Assembly: GCF_021531975.1 (NCBI RefSeq)
Contig: NZ_JAFBIY010000001.1
Span: 434,001-498,000 of the forward strand
Length of the DNA stretch: 64,000 nucleotides
Source of the DNA: Faecalicatena contorta
Lineage (GTDB): Bacteria; Bacillota; Clostridia; Lachnospirales; Lachnospiraceae
Direction: 5' to 3'
Of the stretch, positions 8,235 through 17,098 are shown in pieces. A model generated the notes under the pieces. That model saw only the letters and a program-made list of their open reading frames with translations. It did no database searches and had not been told where the DNA came from. A program made the position numbers and the translations under genes. Numbering within the stretch: position 1 is the first letter of the stretch; every line of letters starts with the position of its first letter.

Positions 8235-9659
8235 ATGGGACTTATTAAAGCAGGGATCGGTGCGTTAGGCGGTACAATGGCAGATCAGTGGAAGGAATTC
8301 TTTTACTGTGAAGCACTGGATAAGGATGTCATGGTAGTAAAGGGACAGAAACGGATCACCGGACGTTCTTCCAATACAAAGGGAAATGATAATATCATCT
8401 CCAATGGTTCGGGAATCGCTGTAGCAGACGGACAGTGCATGATGATCGTAGAACAGGGTAAGATTGTTGAGGTGTGTGCAGAACCGGGAGAATATACATA
8501 TGACACCTCCACAGAGCCAAGTATATTTGCAGGAAATCTTGGTAACAGCATTAAAGCTACTTTCCAGACCATCGGTAAACGCTTTACTTATGGCGGAGAT
8601 ACCGGAAAAGACCAGAGAGTATATTATTTTAATACAAAGGAACTGATCGATAATAAGTTCGGTACACCGAATCCGATTCCGTTCCGTGTGGTAGACCGTA
8701 ATATTGGTCTGGATATCGATGTATCCGTCAGATGCTCCGGTGTATATTCCTATAAGATTGCGAATCCGCTGCTGTTCTACACCAATGTGTGCGGCAATGT
8801 GGAACAGGAATACAACCGTGAAGAGATCGAGAGCCAGTTAAAGACAGAGTTTATCAGTGCATTACAGCCGGCATTTGCTAAGATCTCAGAGCTGGAGATC
8901 CGTCCGAATGCTCTTCCGGGTCATGCAGAAGAGCTTTCCGAAGCAATGAATGAGGCTCTGACAAAGAAATGGGGAGAGCTGAGAGGTCTTTCCGTTGTAT
9001 CGATTGCCATGAATCCGATCACACTTCCGGAGGAAGATGCAGAGATGATTAAGCAGGCACAGCGTGCCGCTATCATGCGTGATCCTACGATGGCAGCAGC
9101 ATCACTGGTAGGTGCACAGACCGAGGCGATGAAAGCAGCAGCAAGCAACCCGAACGGAGCCATGATGGGCTTTATGGGAATGAATATGGCACAGCAGGCA
9201 GGCGGTATGAACGCACAGAACTTATTTGCCATGGGACAGCAGCAACAGGCAGCCCAGCAGCAGGCAATGCAGCAGCCTGCACAGCCGGCGCAGCAGGCGG
9301 CACCGGGAAGCTGGAAGTGTACCTGCGGAGCAACAGCAACCGGCAAGTTCTGTCCGGAGTGCGGAACAAAGAAACCGGAGCCGGTACAGCAGAGCGCATG
9401 GAAATGTAAGTGCGGAGCAACAGCAACCGGTAAGTTCTGCCCGGAATGTGGATCTCCAAAGCCGACTGACGAAGGATGGACCTGTTCCTGCGGCGCAGTA
9501 AATAAAGGCAAGTTCTGCCAGAACTGTGGAGCAAAGAAGCCGGAAGGCGCTCCTCTTTACCGCTGTGATAAATGTGGATGGGAGCCGGAAGACCCTGCTA
9601 ATCCTCCGAAATTCTGTCCGGAATGCGGAGACATATTTGACGAAAACGACAGAAAATAG
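8235..9659 (+). CDS. SPFH-domain protein with C-terminal zinc ribbons (YdjI-like)
   Basis: Start at 8235 behind AAGGAGA. The first 300 or so residues form the SPFH 'virion core protein' domain of the Bacillus YdjI type ([13 protein letters not shown] start; later [18 protein letters not shown]). A Gln/Ala/Met-rich linker (about 305-355) leads to four consecutive zinc ribbons: two near-identical [14 protein letters not shown] units, [14 protein letters not shown], and a terminal CDKCGW...FCPECG. In Bacillus subtilis YdjI works with YdjG, YdjH and PspA in membrane stress; relatives of YdjG and YdjH follow here, but no pspA does. The terminal ribbon is almost the same as that of the next gene product. 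Confidence 0.85.
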   Translation: MGLIKAGIGALGGTMADQWKEFFYCEALDKDVMVVKGQKRITGRSSNTKGNDNIISNGSGIAVADGQCMMIVEQGKIVEVCAEPGEYTYDTSTEPSIFAGNLGNSIKATFQTIGKRFTYGGDTGKDQRVYYFNTKELIDNKFGTPNPIPFRVVDRNIGLDIDVSVRCSGVYSYKIANPLLFYTNVCGNVEQEYNREEIESQLKTEFISALQPAFAKISELEIRPNALPGHAEELSEAMNEALTKKWGELRGLSVVSIAMNPITLPEEDAEMIKQAQRAAIMRDPTMAAASLVGAQTEAMKAAASNPNGAMMGFMGMNMAQQAGGMNAQNLFAMGQQQQAAQQQAMQQPAQPAQQAAPGSWKCTCGATATGKFCPECGTKKPEPVQQSAWKCKCGATATGKFCPECGSPKPTDEGWTCSCGAVNKGKFCQNCGAKKPEGAPLYRCDKCGWEPEDPANPPKFCPECGDIFDENDRK

Positions 9660-9676
9660 GAAGAGGAGGAATAAAT

Positions 9677-10639
9677 ATGGGATTATTTGATAAGAAAAAT
9701 TGTGATATATGCGGAGAAAAGATCGGGATGCTTGGCAACCGTAAGCTGGATGACGGTAACCTTTGCAAGAACTGTGCGAAGAAACTGTCCCCGTGGTTTG
9801 AAGAACGCCGTCACAGTACGGTAGAGGGTATCAGACAACAGCTCGCTTACAGAGAAGAGAACAAAGCTAAAGTCAGGATGTTCCAGATCACAAGAGATTT
9901 TGCCAGTGACAGATATCATGTTTTTATCGATGATACGAAAGGGCAGTTCGCGATCGCAACTGGTATGAATACAGATATCAATCCGGATATTGTGAACCTT
10001 TCTCAGATCACAAGCTGCAGGATGGAGGTAGAGCAGCACCGCAGAGAAGAACAGTATCGTGATTCCGAAGGAAATATGCGTGATTACAATCCGCCAAGAT
10101 ATAGATATTCTTATGACTATAATATGAAGATCGCAGTCAGCACACCATGGTTCGATGATATGGACTTCCAGCTGAACTCATTCTCTATCGAAGATACTGA
10201 TCGTAACAAAATGGTGACGATGGAAAGCCTTGGCAATCAGATCGTTGCAGCGCTTACCGGAATGGGCGGAGTACAGCCGATGAACGGTATGAATGGAATG
10301 CAGGGTGGCATGTACGGACAACCGATGAATAGCATGAATGGTATGCAGGGCGGCGGTATGTACGGACAACCGATGAACGGTATGCAGGGTGGTATGTATG
10401 GACAGCCGATGAACGGCATGGCAGGCGTGGTAGGAGCTATGGCAGGGGCTATGGCAGGCGGCATGCAGGGACAGCAGATGTACGGACAGCAAATGTACGG
10501 ACAGCAGATGAATCCAGGGATGGCACAGAGACCATCTTTCCGCTGTGATAAGTGTGGATGGGTGCCGGAGGATCCGAATAATATCCCGAGATTTTGTCCG
10601 GAATGCGGAGATCCTTTTGACCAGAATGATATGCGCTGA
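9677..10639 (+). CDS. DUF4428-like zinc-ribbon protein with Met/Gly/Gln repeats
   Basis: 320 residues. An N-terminal treble-clef ribbon (CDICGEKIG...CKNCAKKL) is followed by a globular region to about residue 195. Next comes a low-complexity stretch (about 200-285) of repeated [12 protein letters not shown]-like units, then a C-terminal ribbon ([10 protein letters not shown]...[13 protein letters not shown]) nearly identical to the end of the SPFH protein upstream. The stop overlaps an in-frame ATG (TGATG), but the next gene more likely starts at 10654. Inference: a soluble partner recruited through the shared ribbon. Confidence 0.75.
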   Translation: MGLFDKKNCDICGEKIGMLGNRKLDDGNLCKNCAKKLSPWFEERRHSTVEGIRQQLAYREENKAKVRMFQITRDFASDRYHVFIDDTKGQFAIATGMNTDINPDIVNLSQITSCRMEVEQHRREEQYRDSEGNMRDYNPPRYRYSYDYNMKIAVSTPWFDDMDFQLNSFSIEDTDRNKMVTMESLGNQIVAALTGMGGVQPMNGMNGMQGGMYGQPMNSMNGMQGGGMYGQPMNGMQGGMYGQPMNGMAGVVGAMAGAMAGGMQGQQMYGQQMYGQQMNPGMAQRPSFRCDKCGWVPEDPNNIPRFCPECGDPFDQNDMR

Positions 10640-10653
10640 TGGAGGGAAAAAAT

Positions 10654-11751
10654 ATGTCTGATATTATGGAATATAAGTGCCCCTTCTGTGGTGGCGCGAT
10701 GGAATTCGACAGTAAGAGTCAGAAGATGAAATGTCCTTTCTGTGATTCGGAGATGTCTATTGAGGAATTCCAGCAGATGCAGCAGGGAAAACAGGAAGAG
10801 CCAAAAAGTACAGAAGATGGCGGCAAATGGGAAGCCATGGGAGATGGCAAATGGCAGGAAGGCGAGACAGACGGTATGCGTGTGTATGCCTGTGAGTCCT
10901 GCGGCGGTGAGATCGTGGCAGATGAGACTACAGGTGCAACGACCTGCCCGTTCTGCGGCAACCGTGTAGTTATGAAGGGACAGTTTTCCGGAGACCTGAA
11001 GCCGGATTATATTATCCCGTTCAAGCTGGACAAAAAGGATGCAAAAGCAGCATATCAGAAGCACCTGGAAGGGAAGCCGTTTCTTCCGAAGGTTTTTAAA
11101 AGTGAAAATCATATTGACGAGATCAAGGGTGTCTATGTACCGTTCTGGCTATTTGATATAGATGCGGAAGCAGATATTAGATACGATGCTGAACGTGTGG
11201 AAGTATGGGAGACCGGTGACACAGAGTATACGCAGCACGAATATTTTCAGGCACAGAGAGCCGGAGGTATCAGTTTTAAGCATGTACCGGCAGATGGTTC
11301 GGAGAAGATGGATGACACGATGATGGAGTCCATAGAACCATATGAGTTTGAGGATGCCGTTCCGTTCCAGCCCGCTTATCTGGCAGGTTATGTGGCAGAC
11401 CGCTATGATGTGGATATGGAAAAACGTATGGTACGTGCAAAAGAGAGGGTAAAACAGAGTGCTGAGACTGCCTTTGCAAATACCGTAAACGGCTATACTA
11501 CCGTAACACAGGTAGACAGTAAGGTGAACATTTTTAATGCACAGTACTGGTATGCGTTATACCCGGTATGGATGCTCAACACTACATGGAAAGGTGAAAA
11601 ATTTACCTTTGCCATGAACGGACAGACCGGGAAAATGGTAGGTGATCTGCCTGCGGATAAAGGGGCATTCTGGAAATATGTTGTGAGCAGAGGTGTCATT
11701 TTCGGAGCAATCATCTATGGACTGTTATGGCTTAGATTATTGTTGTTTTAG
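10654..11751 (+). CDS. YdjG-like zinc-ribbon membrane protein
   Basis: Start at 10654 (MSDIMEYKCPFCGG) behind GGAGGGAAAA, rather than the ATG at 10639 that touches the previous stop. Two TFIIB/PriA-like zinc ribbons, CPFC...CPFC and CESC...CPFC, fill the first 110 residues. A mixed domain follows, and a single membrane helix ends the protein (GVIFGAIIYGLLWLRLLLF). Relatives are often mislabelled as helicases because of the ribbons. It corresponds to Bacillus YdjG in the ydjGHI membrane-stress set. Confidence 0.78.
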   Translation: MSDIMEYKCPFCGGAMEFDSKSQKMKCPFCDSEMSIEEFQQMQQGKQEEPKSTEDGGKWEAMGDGKWQEGETDGMRVYACESCGGEIVADETTGATTCPFCGNRVVMKGQFSGDLKPDYIIPFKLDKKDAKAAYQKHLEGKPFLPKVFKSENHIDEIKGVYVPFWLFDIDAEADIRYDAERVEVWETGDTEYTQHEYFQAQRAGGISFKHVPADGSEKMDDTMMESIEPYEFEDAVPFQPAYLAGYVADRYDVDMEKRMVRAKERVKQSAETAFANTVNGYTTVTQVDSKVNIFNAQYWYALYPVWMLNTTWKGEKFTFAMNGQTGKMVGDLPADKGAFWKYVVSRGVIFGAIIYGLLWLRLLLF

Positions 11752-11763
11752 GAGGTAAGACAG

Positions 11764-13041
11764 ATGAGAAAACGAATATATGCGATGATACTTACAGTTC
11801 TTCTGGCTTTCTCCATGATACTTCCGGTATCAGCCAGAGATGATAGGCTATATATCATTGACCAGAGGAGTTGTATTACCGGTCTCATACCGGAATTAAA
11901 TGCCAAAGCTTCCGCGATCACAGATACATATGGAATCAATGTAAGCTGCCTTTTGACGGAATCAACCGGTGGAATGGGCACAGCAGCGTATGGCGAACAG
12001 GTCTATAAAGGATGCTTCGGCGAAGAAGACGGTATCATGCTGATCGAAAGTACCGGAGATATGGAATGGTATTTATATAAGTCAGGAACAGCGGAAGATC
12101 TCTTTACCGTCGAGGAAGAAGATATGCTGTGGGAAGCTTTTGCGCTTCGGGGATATTATGACGATTCAGTGAATGATTATCTGGATAAGGCACATGAGCT
12201 TCTGGAGGAAAAGACCGGAATCGTTATGGATGAAGCAGCCATGGAGCAGCAGATAGAAGAGTCGCAGGAGACAGAGATCGCCTCAGAGGCAGAGATCCCA
12301 TCCGGCGAGATCCCGGACGAAAGACTTAAGCCAAGACTGGTGGATGAGGCAGATCTTCTGAGCGATGATGAGGAATCAGAGCTTCTTTCAAAGCTGGATG
12401 AGATCAGTGAACGGCAGAAATGTGATGTTGCCGTAGTGACTGTCGGCAGTCTGGAAGGAAAAACAGCAGAAGCATACGCAGACGATTATTATGATTATAA
12501 CGGCTATGGCTTTGGTGAGGAAAGAGACGGTATCCTTCTTCTTATCAGTATGGAAGACCGTAACTGGCATATGAGTACCTGCGGCTATGGCATTACGGCA
12601 TTTACAGATGCCGGCATGGAGTACATGGCAGATAAATTCACTCCATTACTGAGTGACGGCTTTTACAGTGATGCGTTTATAAAATACGCAGAGCTGTGTG
12701 ATGATTTTATTACGCAGGCAAAAGAAGGAAAGCCTTATGATAAGGGCAATCTTCCCAAGGGCACAATATCACCGATCTGGATACCGCTTTCTATAGTTAT
12801 CGGATCAGTGATTGCATATATCCTTGGTACAAAGAAAAAAAGAAAGCTCAAATCTGTAATCGAACAGGCATCAGCTCAGGATTATACAGTGCCGGGCAGT
12901 ATGATGCTGACAGTGAACTGGGATCGTTTTGTTAACCGGACGGTGACGACAAGGGTGATCGTGAGAGATGATGATGGCGGAAGCAGTACACACAGCAGTT
13001 CTTCCGGCACAAGCCACGGCGGTTCAGGCGGAAGTTTCTGA
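11764..13041 (+). CDS. TPM (toast-rack) domain protein, YdjH/YgcG-like, two TPM copies
   Basis: GGAGG lies 10 bases before the ATG. A signal peptide (residues 1-24, ending VSARD) is followed by a TPM-like domain at about 27-155 and a clearer second one at about 185-320 (LVDEADLLSDDEESELLSKL; DGILLLISMEDRNWHMSTCGYG). A membrane helix lies at about 340-357, and the tail is Ser/Gly-rich with a GGSGGSF end, as in YgcG proteins. Domain order predicts an extracytoplasmic TPM pair with a short cytoplasmic tail. It is the YdjH counterpart of the cluster; the first TPM copy looks degenerate. Confidence 0.8.
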   Translation: MRKRIYAMILTVLLAFSMILPVSARDDRLYIIDQRSCITGLIPELNAKASAITDTYGINVSCLLTESTGGMGTAAYGEQVYKGCFGEEDGIMLIESTGDMEWYLYKSGTAEDLFTVEEEDMLWEAFALRGYYDDSVNDYLDKAHELLEEKTGIVMDEAAMEQQIEESQETEIASEAEIPSGEIPDERLKPRLVDEADLLSDDEESELLSKLDEISERQKCDVAVVTVGSLEGKTAEAYADDYYDYNGYGFGEERDGILLLISMEDRNWHMSTCGYGITAFTDAGMEYMADKFTPLLSDGFYSDAFIKYAELCDDFITQAKEGKPYDKGNLPKGTISPIWIPLSIVIGSVIAYILGTKKKRKLKSVIEQASAQDYTVPGSMMLTVNWDRFVNRTVTTRVIVRDDDGGSSTHSSSSGTSHGGSGGSF

Positions 13042-13099
13042 TGATTCTTACGTTTTCTGGGAGATAAATTTAAATAATATATGGAAGGAGGAAAAGGTT

Positions 13100-14527
13100 A
13101 TGAAAAGAAGATTATGGGCAGTGCTTCTGATCCTTACAATGGTTCTTAGCCTCTGTGCCTGCGGAGGTAAGAAAGAGGAGCCAAAAGAAGAAACTGCCAA
13201 AGAGGAGACGAAAAAAGAAGAGAAAGAAGAAAAACATCAGGCAGGTGATATCGTAGGACAGTGGAAATGTACTTCTATAACGATGGATGAGTTAGGAACA
13301 CTGGACAGTGAAGAATGTAAAGAACTATTAGGTTATGACATGCTTGCCACAATCTCATTCTCGGGGTGGGATGGCGGACACTGTGCGTTTTCCTTAATGG
13401 AGGAAAATGAAGAAGGAGAACAGGTAACAAAGGAACTGGCGATGCTGTGGACAAAGGAGAATGACAGCTATACGCTTACCTTTGAAGACCCGGAAGCGTC
13501 AGTATCCTACAGTGGTGCGGCTGCAGCCTTTGACGGAGAGACTCTTGTACTGACCATGAAATCGGCAGCAGGAGATGGTGATGAGGAGTATCGGTTTGAA
13601 TATGCGGGCGAGCCGAAAACCAGCATCTATAGCTTTGCTCCGGAGTTTACCGAGGAAGATGTGAGAAAGATGAGTATCTTTTCCAACGGCGGCTTTGATG
13701 TGATTGTAGATGACATGGCATATGGCTATGAAACCCATGGAAAGCTTGCCTGTGCCAAGATCAGCAAAGATGGCTCGGATGTAGTCTTAGAAGACGTGCA
13801 GGCTCTTCTGGATGGAGAAATCTGCCAACCGGGGGCTCTCCAGTATGAAGATGGCTATGTATATGCTGCTGTACATGGAGAGAAGAATCTGGGAATCGTT
13901 AAGATCAATGTGAAGGACAACAAGACGGAGTTCCTTTATGATAAGTTTGTAGAATATATGCAGATCTATGACGGGAAATTATATTTTACAGATGAAAATG
14001 CTCATTACTGTTCTATGGATCTGGATGGAAAGAATATTACACCGATCATTGAGGACAGGGAAGTGTATTATCCGTATCAGTTGGGAGACGACTGGATGGT
14101 ATTTCAGGATGATGCAGATGGAGAGACATTGCACATCTACCATGCAGGTGAGAAGATTGAGAAGAAGATCACAGAGATACGCTCTTACACTCCTATGATC
14201 AATGGAGAATACCTGTATTTCCAGACAACAGAGGATTTTAAGCATTATTATCTGGGCAGAGTAAATCTTCGTACCTGGGAGACAGAGATGTCTGAATATG
14301 CGACTAACGGAAAGATCTTTATCGATGGAGATTACCTTTTCGCAGAGTCAACTTATTACACACTGGATGAGTGGAATCAGGAACTGGATCAGGATCTTGA
14401 AAGTTGCGAATATGGATATTTTTATTCCGACGGAAACTACCGGGTTTATAACACATCGTTTGAGTGCTGGTTCTCACCGGGTGAGAATTTTGGCGGTTCC
14501 AGTGCACAGCTTTGGCTGGATGAATAA
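13100..14527 (+). CDS. lipoprotein with DUF5050-like repeat region
   Basis: Start at 13100 behind GGAGGAAAAGG, giving MKRRLWAVLLILTMVLS and lipobox LCACG. A Lys/Glu tether (about 27-50) precedes a lipocalin-like domain (about 52-165). The last 280 residues resemble the beta-propeller-type DUF5050 family, with spaced GY.Y / YF.. motifs. It is probably surface exposed. It follows the TPM gene by 58 bases and belongs to the same run. Confidence 0.65.
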   Translation: MKRRLWAVLLILTMVLSLCACGGKKEEPKEETAKEETKKEEKEEKHQAGDIVGQWKCTSITMDELGTLDSEECKELLGYDMLATISFSGWDGGHCAFSLMEENEEGEQVTKELAMLWTKENDSYTLTFEDPEASVSYSGAAAAFDGETLVLTMKSAAGDGDEEYRFEYAGEPKTSIYSFAPEFTEEDVRKMSIFSNGGFDVIVDDMAYGYETHGKLACAKISKDGSDVVLEDVQALLDGEICQPGALQYEDGYVYAAVHGEKNLGIVKINVKDNKTEFLYDKFVEYMQIYDGKLYFTDENAHYCSMDLDGKNITPIIEDREVYYPYQLGDDWMVFQDDADGETLHIYHAGEKIEKKITEIRSYTPMINGEYLYFQTTEDFKHYYLGRVNLRTWETEMSEYATNGKIFIDGDYLFAESTYYTLDEWNQELDQDLESCEYGYFYSDGNYRVYNTSFECWFSPGENFGGSSAQLWLDE

Positions 14528-14568
14528 ATAAAAACAAGAAGTCTATATAAGGCATAAGGAGGAAAATT

Positions 14569-15621
14569 ATGATGAAAAAATGGCTGGCGGCACTTTTAGT
14601 GCTTGCAATGGTATTAAGTCTTGCAGCTTGTGGTAAAGATGATGGAGGTATGGAGAATGAGGAAGCAAAGGGTCCTGCTTCTGTAAAATCCGCTCACGGA
14701 GTGATCGAGATAACTCCGTTAGATGGGTATACAGTAACGGTATCAGAAAGTCGGGAAATGATTACGATCGCACCGGATGATGCCGAGGACAGCAGCAATG
14801 ATTATATTGAAATTGAAGGTCCTGCTGATGATGGGTCGCTTTTTTCTGAAACATTTGGTTATGTGCCGGGTGAATCTTATACGACAGATGCTTTGAAAGC
14901 AGATATTGACGCAGATATCGAAGAACGTCCGAATGTATACTCCAATCCGACAGAAGTGACAGTGGGATCCTATGACTATATGCGTATGGATGTTACGATT
15001 AACGCTCAGGAATCTTATTATTATATTACTCTTGTAAATGATATGCCGCATGCGATTCGTGTGGTTGGCGGTGATGTGCTGGATATTGATTCAGAGGATG
15101 TGACGACCATGCTGGAAAGCATCGTGTTTGGTGAGTATACGGAAGAAGAGACTGAGGAGCCGAAAGAAGAGGAAAAAGAGAATAAGAAGACAGAAAAATC
15201 AGGTACTATCTATGACGGATACTATTCCTTTGATGTGCCGGATGGATTCACACTGGCGGATGAGAAATACCAGGAAAACTTTGATGGGTCTGATGATCAG
15301 CGAATCAGTTTCATTATTAAAAGAGGAACGATAGACGAAGAAGTTGAATTTGAATTGGGAAGAGATAGTGGGTATGAAGATGTGGGAGAAGTAACCTACG
15401 GAGATTATACCTGGAGAGCTTTGACATTCTCTTGGAAAGATCTTCCGAGCGTTACGTTCTATATGGATGTGGATGGAGGAGATAATTATCTGTCTGTTAC
15501 CATGTACTGTATCGCGATAGACAGTGATATTGCAAAACAGGTAATGGAATCTCTGGAGCTGGAGGAAGATACCTATGATGCGTTTATGGAATACAGAAAT
15601 GAAGTAAACAATGCGGATTAA
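14569..15621 (+). CDS. lipoprotein with two related domains
   Basis: Last gene of the cluster. AAGGAGG precedes ATGATGAAA; lipobox LAACG. The mature part has two domains of about 130 residues joined by a Glu/Lys-rich linker (about 190-210). Both read as a PsbP/Mog1-like fold, with motifs such as GYTVTVSESREM and YSFDVPDGFTL at their starts and MLESIVFGEY and VMESLELEE at their ends. I infer an internal duplication. No catalytic residues are apparent. Confidence 0.65.
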   Translation: MMKKWLAALLVLAMVLSLAACGKDDGGMENEEAKGPASVKSAHGVIEITPLDGYTVTVSESREMITIAPDDAEDSSNDYIEIEGPADDGSLFSETFGYVPGESYTTDALKADIDADIEERPNVYSNPTEVTVGSYDYMRMDVTINAQESYYYITLVNDMPHAIRVVGGDVLDIDSEDVTTMLESIVFGEYTEEETEEPKEEEKENKKTEKSGTIYDGYYSFDVPDGFTLADEKYQENFDGSDDQRISFIIKRGTIDEEVEFELGRDSGYEDVGEVTYGDYTWRALTFSWKDLPSVTFYMDVDGGDNYLSVTMYCIAIDSDIAKQVMESLELEEDTYDAFMEYRNEVNNAD

Positions 15622-15635
15622 ATCTGTAATATAAT

Positions 15636-15666
15636 ATAGCAGGGGCGTGTAATATGCCCCTGCTAT
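15636..15666. terminator. bidirectional terminator between lipoprotein cluster and ybjQ-like gene
   Basis: Perfect 11-bp stem ATAGCAGGGGC / GCCCCTGCTAT with a 9-base loop, placed between two convergent stop codons. Confidence 0.8.
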
Positions 15667-15672
15667 CTCCCT

Positions 15673-15987
15673 TTAATCTACGAATTTTACTGCGGTTCCG
15701 TATGCCAGAACTTCTGCTGCGCCCTGTACGATAGAGCTGGAAGCATAGTGGATATTTACTACAGCGTCTGCGCCCATGGCTGCGGCATCGTCTGCCATAC
15801 GCTTGGTTGCAGTTGCTCTTGCTTCATTCATCATCTCTGTGTAGGAAGTAAGCTCTCCGCCTACCAGAGTCTTAAAGCTGTTCATAATGTCTTTCCCGAG
15901 ATGCACGGACTGGATCATAGTTCCTCTTACAAGTCCGATTACTTCAAATTTTTTCCCTGGGATATAATCCGTATTTACTAATACCAT
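15673..15987 (-). CDS. YbjQ/heavy-metal-binding domain (DUF74) family protein
   Basis: Start taken at 15987 (MVLVNTDYIPG) because AGGAGAAAAG lies just upstream. The 104-residue protein has the family's features: GLVRGTMIQS, an ARATATKRMADDAAAMGADAVVNIHYASS helix-strand region (core motif GADAVV), and an end AYGTAVKF. Family members form small pentameric shells of uncertain function. The gene is alone on its strand and converges with the lipoprotein cluster. Confidence 0.85.
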   Translation of the reverse strand: MVLVNTDYIPGKKFEVIGLVRGTMIQSVHLGKDIMNSFKTLVGGELTSYTEMMNEARATATKRMADDAAAMGADAVVNIHYASSSIVQGAAEVLAYGTAVKFVD

Positions 15988-16071
15988 AATCTTTTCTCCT
16001 CTCAAGATGTAATTGTATTATTTAATTAATACAATTATACTACTGGAATCATAAAAAGGCAATATATTGTT

Positions 16072-16869
16072 TTATAAGTTTAATACATCTTTGATTGTAT
16101 AGAATCCGGGACCTTTGTCTGCCAGATAAGCTGCACAGTCGCAGGCGCCTCTTGCGAAGCATTCCCAGTTATAGGAATGATGCGTGATCTCCAGACGCTC
16201 GCCCATGCCGCCGAAGAACACCGTGTGGCTGCTTGGAATATTTCCGGCACGCAGAGAATGATAACCGATGGTGCCGGGTACTCTTGGAGAAGCACCTTCG
16301 CGTCCATATACAGCGATATCAGAAAGCTCTTTGCCAAGAGCATGAGCCATCACTTCGCCCATTTCTTTGGAGGTTCCACTTGGTGCGTCTTTCTTCCACT
16401 GATCATGCATTTCCAGTATTTCGATATCCAGATTATTACCGGCAGTTTTTGTTACCAGCTCCAGTAATTTGTTCATTATATTTACGAGTTTTGATGTATT
16501 GGCAGCATAGAGCATCGGAATATGTGCGGCAGCATCTTTGAATCGTTGCATTTCTTCTTCACTGAATCCGGTTGTTCCACATACAAGCCCTTTTTTGTGG
16601 GCGATAGCAAGGTCAAGCACTTCCATAGCCATTTCTTTTGTGGAAAAATCAATGATGACATCGCAACTGTCGATTACACTTTCCAGATCATCCACAACAG
16701 GGACACCGATTTCCTTGCCGACCATAGCAACGGTTCCCAGATCGCTTCCTATATAATCACGTTCTTTTGGAGCAACGCCGGCGACCAGTTCCATGTCGTT
16801 TCTTCCGGCTGCGATCTGTGTGATCAGTTTTCCCATCTTTCCCCGTGGTCCTATTACAATTACTTTCAT
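16072..16869 (-). CDS. dapB: 4-hydroxy-tetrahydrodipicolinate reductase
   Basis: Reduces the cyclic intermediate of the diaminopimelate/lysine pathway with NAD(P)H. The 265-residue protein begins at 16869 with MKVIVIGPRGKMG (nucleotide loop), has CGTTGFS, and the active-site segment EMHDQWKKDAPSGT. Compared with E. coli (HHRHK), the first His and the Lys are kept, while the second His is Asp here. The C-terminal GERLEITH helix is normal. dapF and dapL lie at 38.6-40.7 kb, so the pathway genes are scattered. An in-frame ATG 72 bases upstream lacks a ribosome-binding site. Confidence 0.93.
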   Translation of the reverse strand: MKVIVIGPRGKMGKLITQIAAGRNDMELVAGVAPKERDYIGSDLGTVAMVGKEIGVPVVDDLESVIDSCDVIIDFSTKEMAMEVLDLAIAHKKGLVCGTTGFSEEEMQRFKDAAAHIPMLYAANTSKLVNIMNKLLELVTKTAGNNLDIEILEMHDQWKKDAPSGTSKEMGEVMAHALGKELSDIAVYGREGASPRVPGTIGYHSLRAGNIPSSHTVFFGGMGERLEITHHSYNWECFARGACDCAAYLADKGPGFYTIKDVLNL

Positions 16870-17098
16870 AGTGTGACTCCTTTCATTGTCCGACATACTT
16901 TGTATGATTGTATTTATTTTAGCACAAATGAAGAGAATCAAAAAGATGTTTTCTTGACAGAAGACTGTGCATGTTATATAATTAATTGCGGATTATCAAT
17001 AATCAATAATCTATAATACACAAATTTTTAAAGAAGTACCTGTATCAGATTTTAACAAAAGTTATGGGAGAGGTACGAGGGAAAAGGAGGATGAGTAA

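Noticed and set aside
10280-10520. Met/Gly/Gln-coding DNA repeats as a mobile or regulatory repeat
   Set aside because: The periodicity is fully explained by the in-frame peptide repeats of the DUF4428-like protein.
10237-11112. Long minus-strand open frame opposite the DUF4428-like and YdjG-like genes
   Set aside because: It is the antisense of low-complexity repeat sequence; composition explains the open frame.
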